Shown here in pieces: positions 23,345 to 23,391 of a stretch of 23,391 nt of DNA. The stretch comes from an uncultured Holdemanella sp. (GTDB taxonomy: Bacteria; Bacillota_I; Bacilli_A; Erysipelotrichales; Erysipelotrichaceae): positions 1 to 23,391 of the forward strand of contig NZ_CAKVMR010000035.1 in assembly GCF_934772795.1 (NCBI RefSeq), read 5' to 3'. Below the pieces are notes generated by a model. It saw only the letters and a list, made by a program, of their open reading frames with translations, was not told where the DNA came from and made no database searches. The number at the start of each line of letters is the position of its first letter. Position 1 is the stretch's first letter. A program made the position numbers and the translations under genes.

Positions 23345-23385
23345 AGTTGATAATCCAAATCAGTGATTATCAACTGTTTTATTTT
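23345..23385 (+). terminator. Second terminator at the window end
   Basis: AGTTGATAATC (23345-23355) and GATTATCAACT (23365-23375) are perfect inverse repeats of 11 bases, followed by GTTTTATTTT. A weaker stem GTACGAC/GTCGTGC lies just before it. It is either a backup terminator for the operon or the end of a short unseen transcript. Confidence 0.75.
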
Positions 23386-23391
23386 AGAGAC

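Noticed and set aside
1..23391. CRISPR arrays, tRNA or rRNA genes, integrase or attachment sites
   Set aside because: No regularly spaced repeats, no cloverleaf-like or rRNA-like sequence and no integrase gene were seen. The only mobile element is the intron fragment.

Overview
The window is a low-GC, densely packed chromosomal segment that fits a gut Bacillota, most likely an Erysipelotrichaceae-like anaerobe. The reasons are AT-rich codon use, strong purine-rich Shine-Dalgarno sites, many translationally coupled genes, and a sigma-54 gene beside a LevR-type activator and a mannose-family PTS. The genus is an inference; no rRNA or tRNA gene is present to fix it. No stretch longer than about 120 bases lacks a gene or an element.

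Left part (1-5800). The window opens inside a broken group II intron. The 3' half of its reverse transcriptase/maturase gene and its domains V and VI remain, and the intron ends near base 789. The intron's last bases supply the final codons and stop codon of an opposing gene for a GGDEF diguanylate cyclase, which is paired with a small V4R sensor-domain protein. Next, on the minus strand, come lysC-like aspartate kinase, an RsmF-like rRNA m5C methyltransferase and an RsuA-family pseudouridine synthase. These three are coupled by 1- to 4-base overlaps and end in a terminator.

Centre (5818-10308). Four tandem minus-strand genes encode paralogous amidohydrolases of 373-374 residues. Each stop codon overlaps the next start as TAATG. 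All four keep the expected metal ligands, but they differ in two loop regions and look mosaic relative to each other. This is the least explained part of the window.

Right of centre (10391-13850). Plus-strand genes encode a membrane-anchored VanY-type D,D-carboxypeptidase, a GufA-like ZIP metal transporter behind a 14-bp perfect palindrome, and a MATE exporter.

Right part (13911-23385). rpoN (minus) and a gfrR/levR-like sigma-54 activator (plus) diverge from overlapping promoters. The activator is followed by a terminator and then a consensus -24/-12 promoter. That promoter drives a gfrABCD-like mannose-family PTS, two SIS-domain deglycases (gfrE/gfrF-like) and a HAD phosphatase. The set resembles the fructoselysine/glucoselysine system: the PTS imports and phosphorylates Amadori compounds, and the deglycases release lysine and glucose 6-phosphate. 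The dedicated sigma factor, activator and promoter form one self-contained regulatory module. Double terminators close the window.
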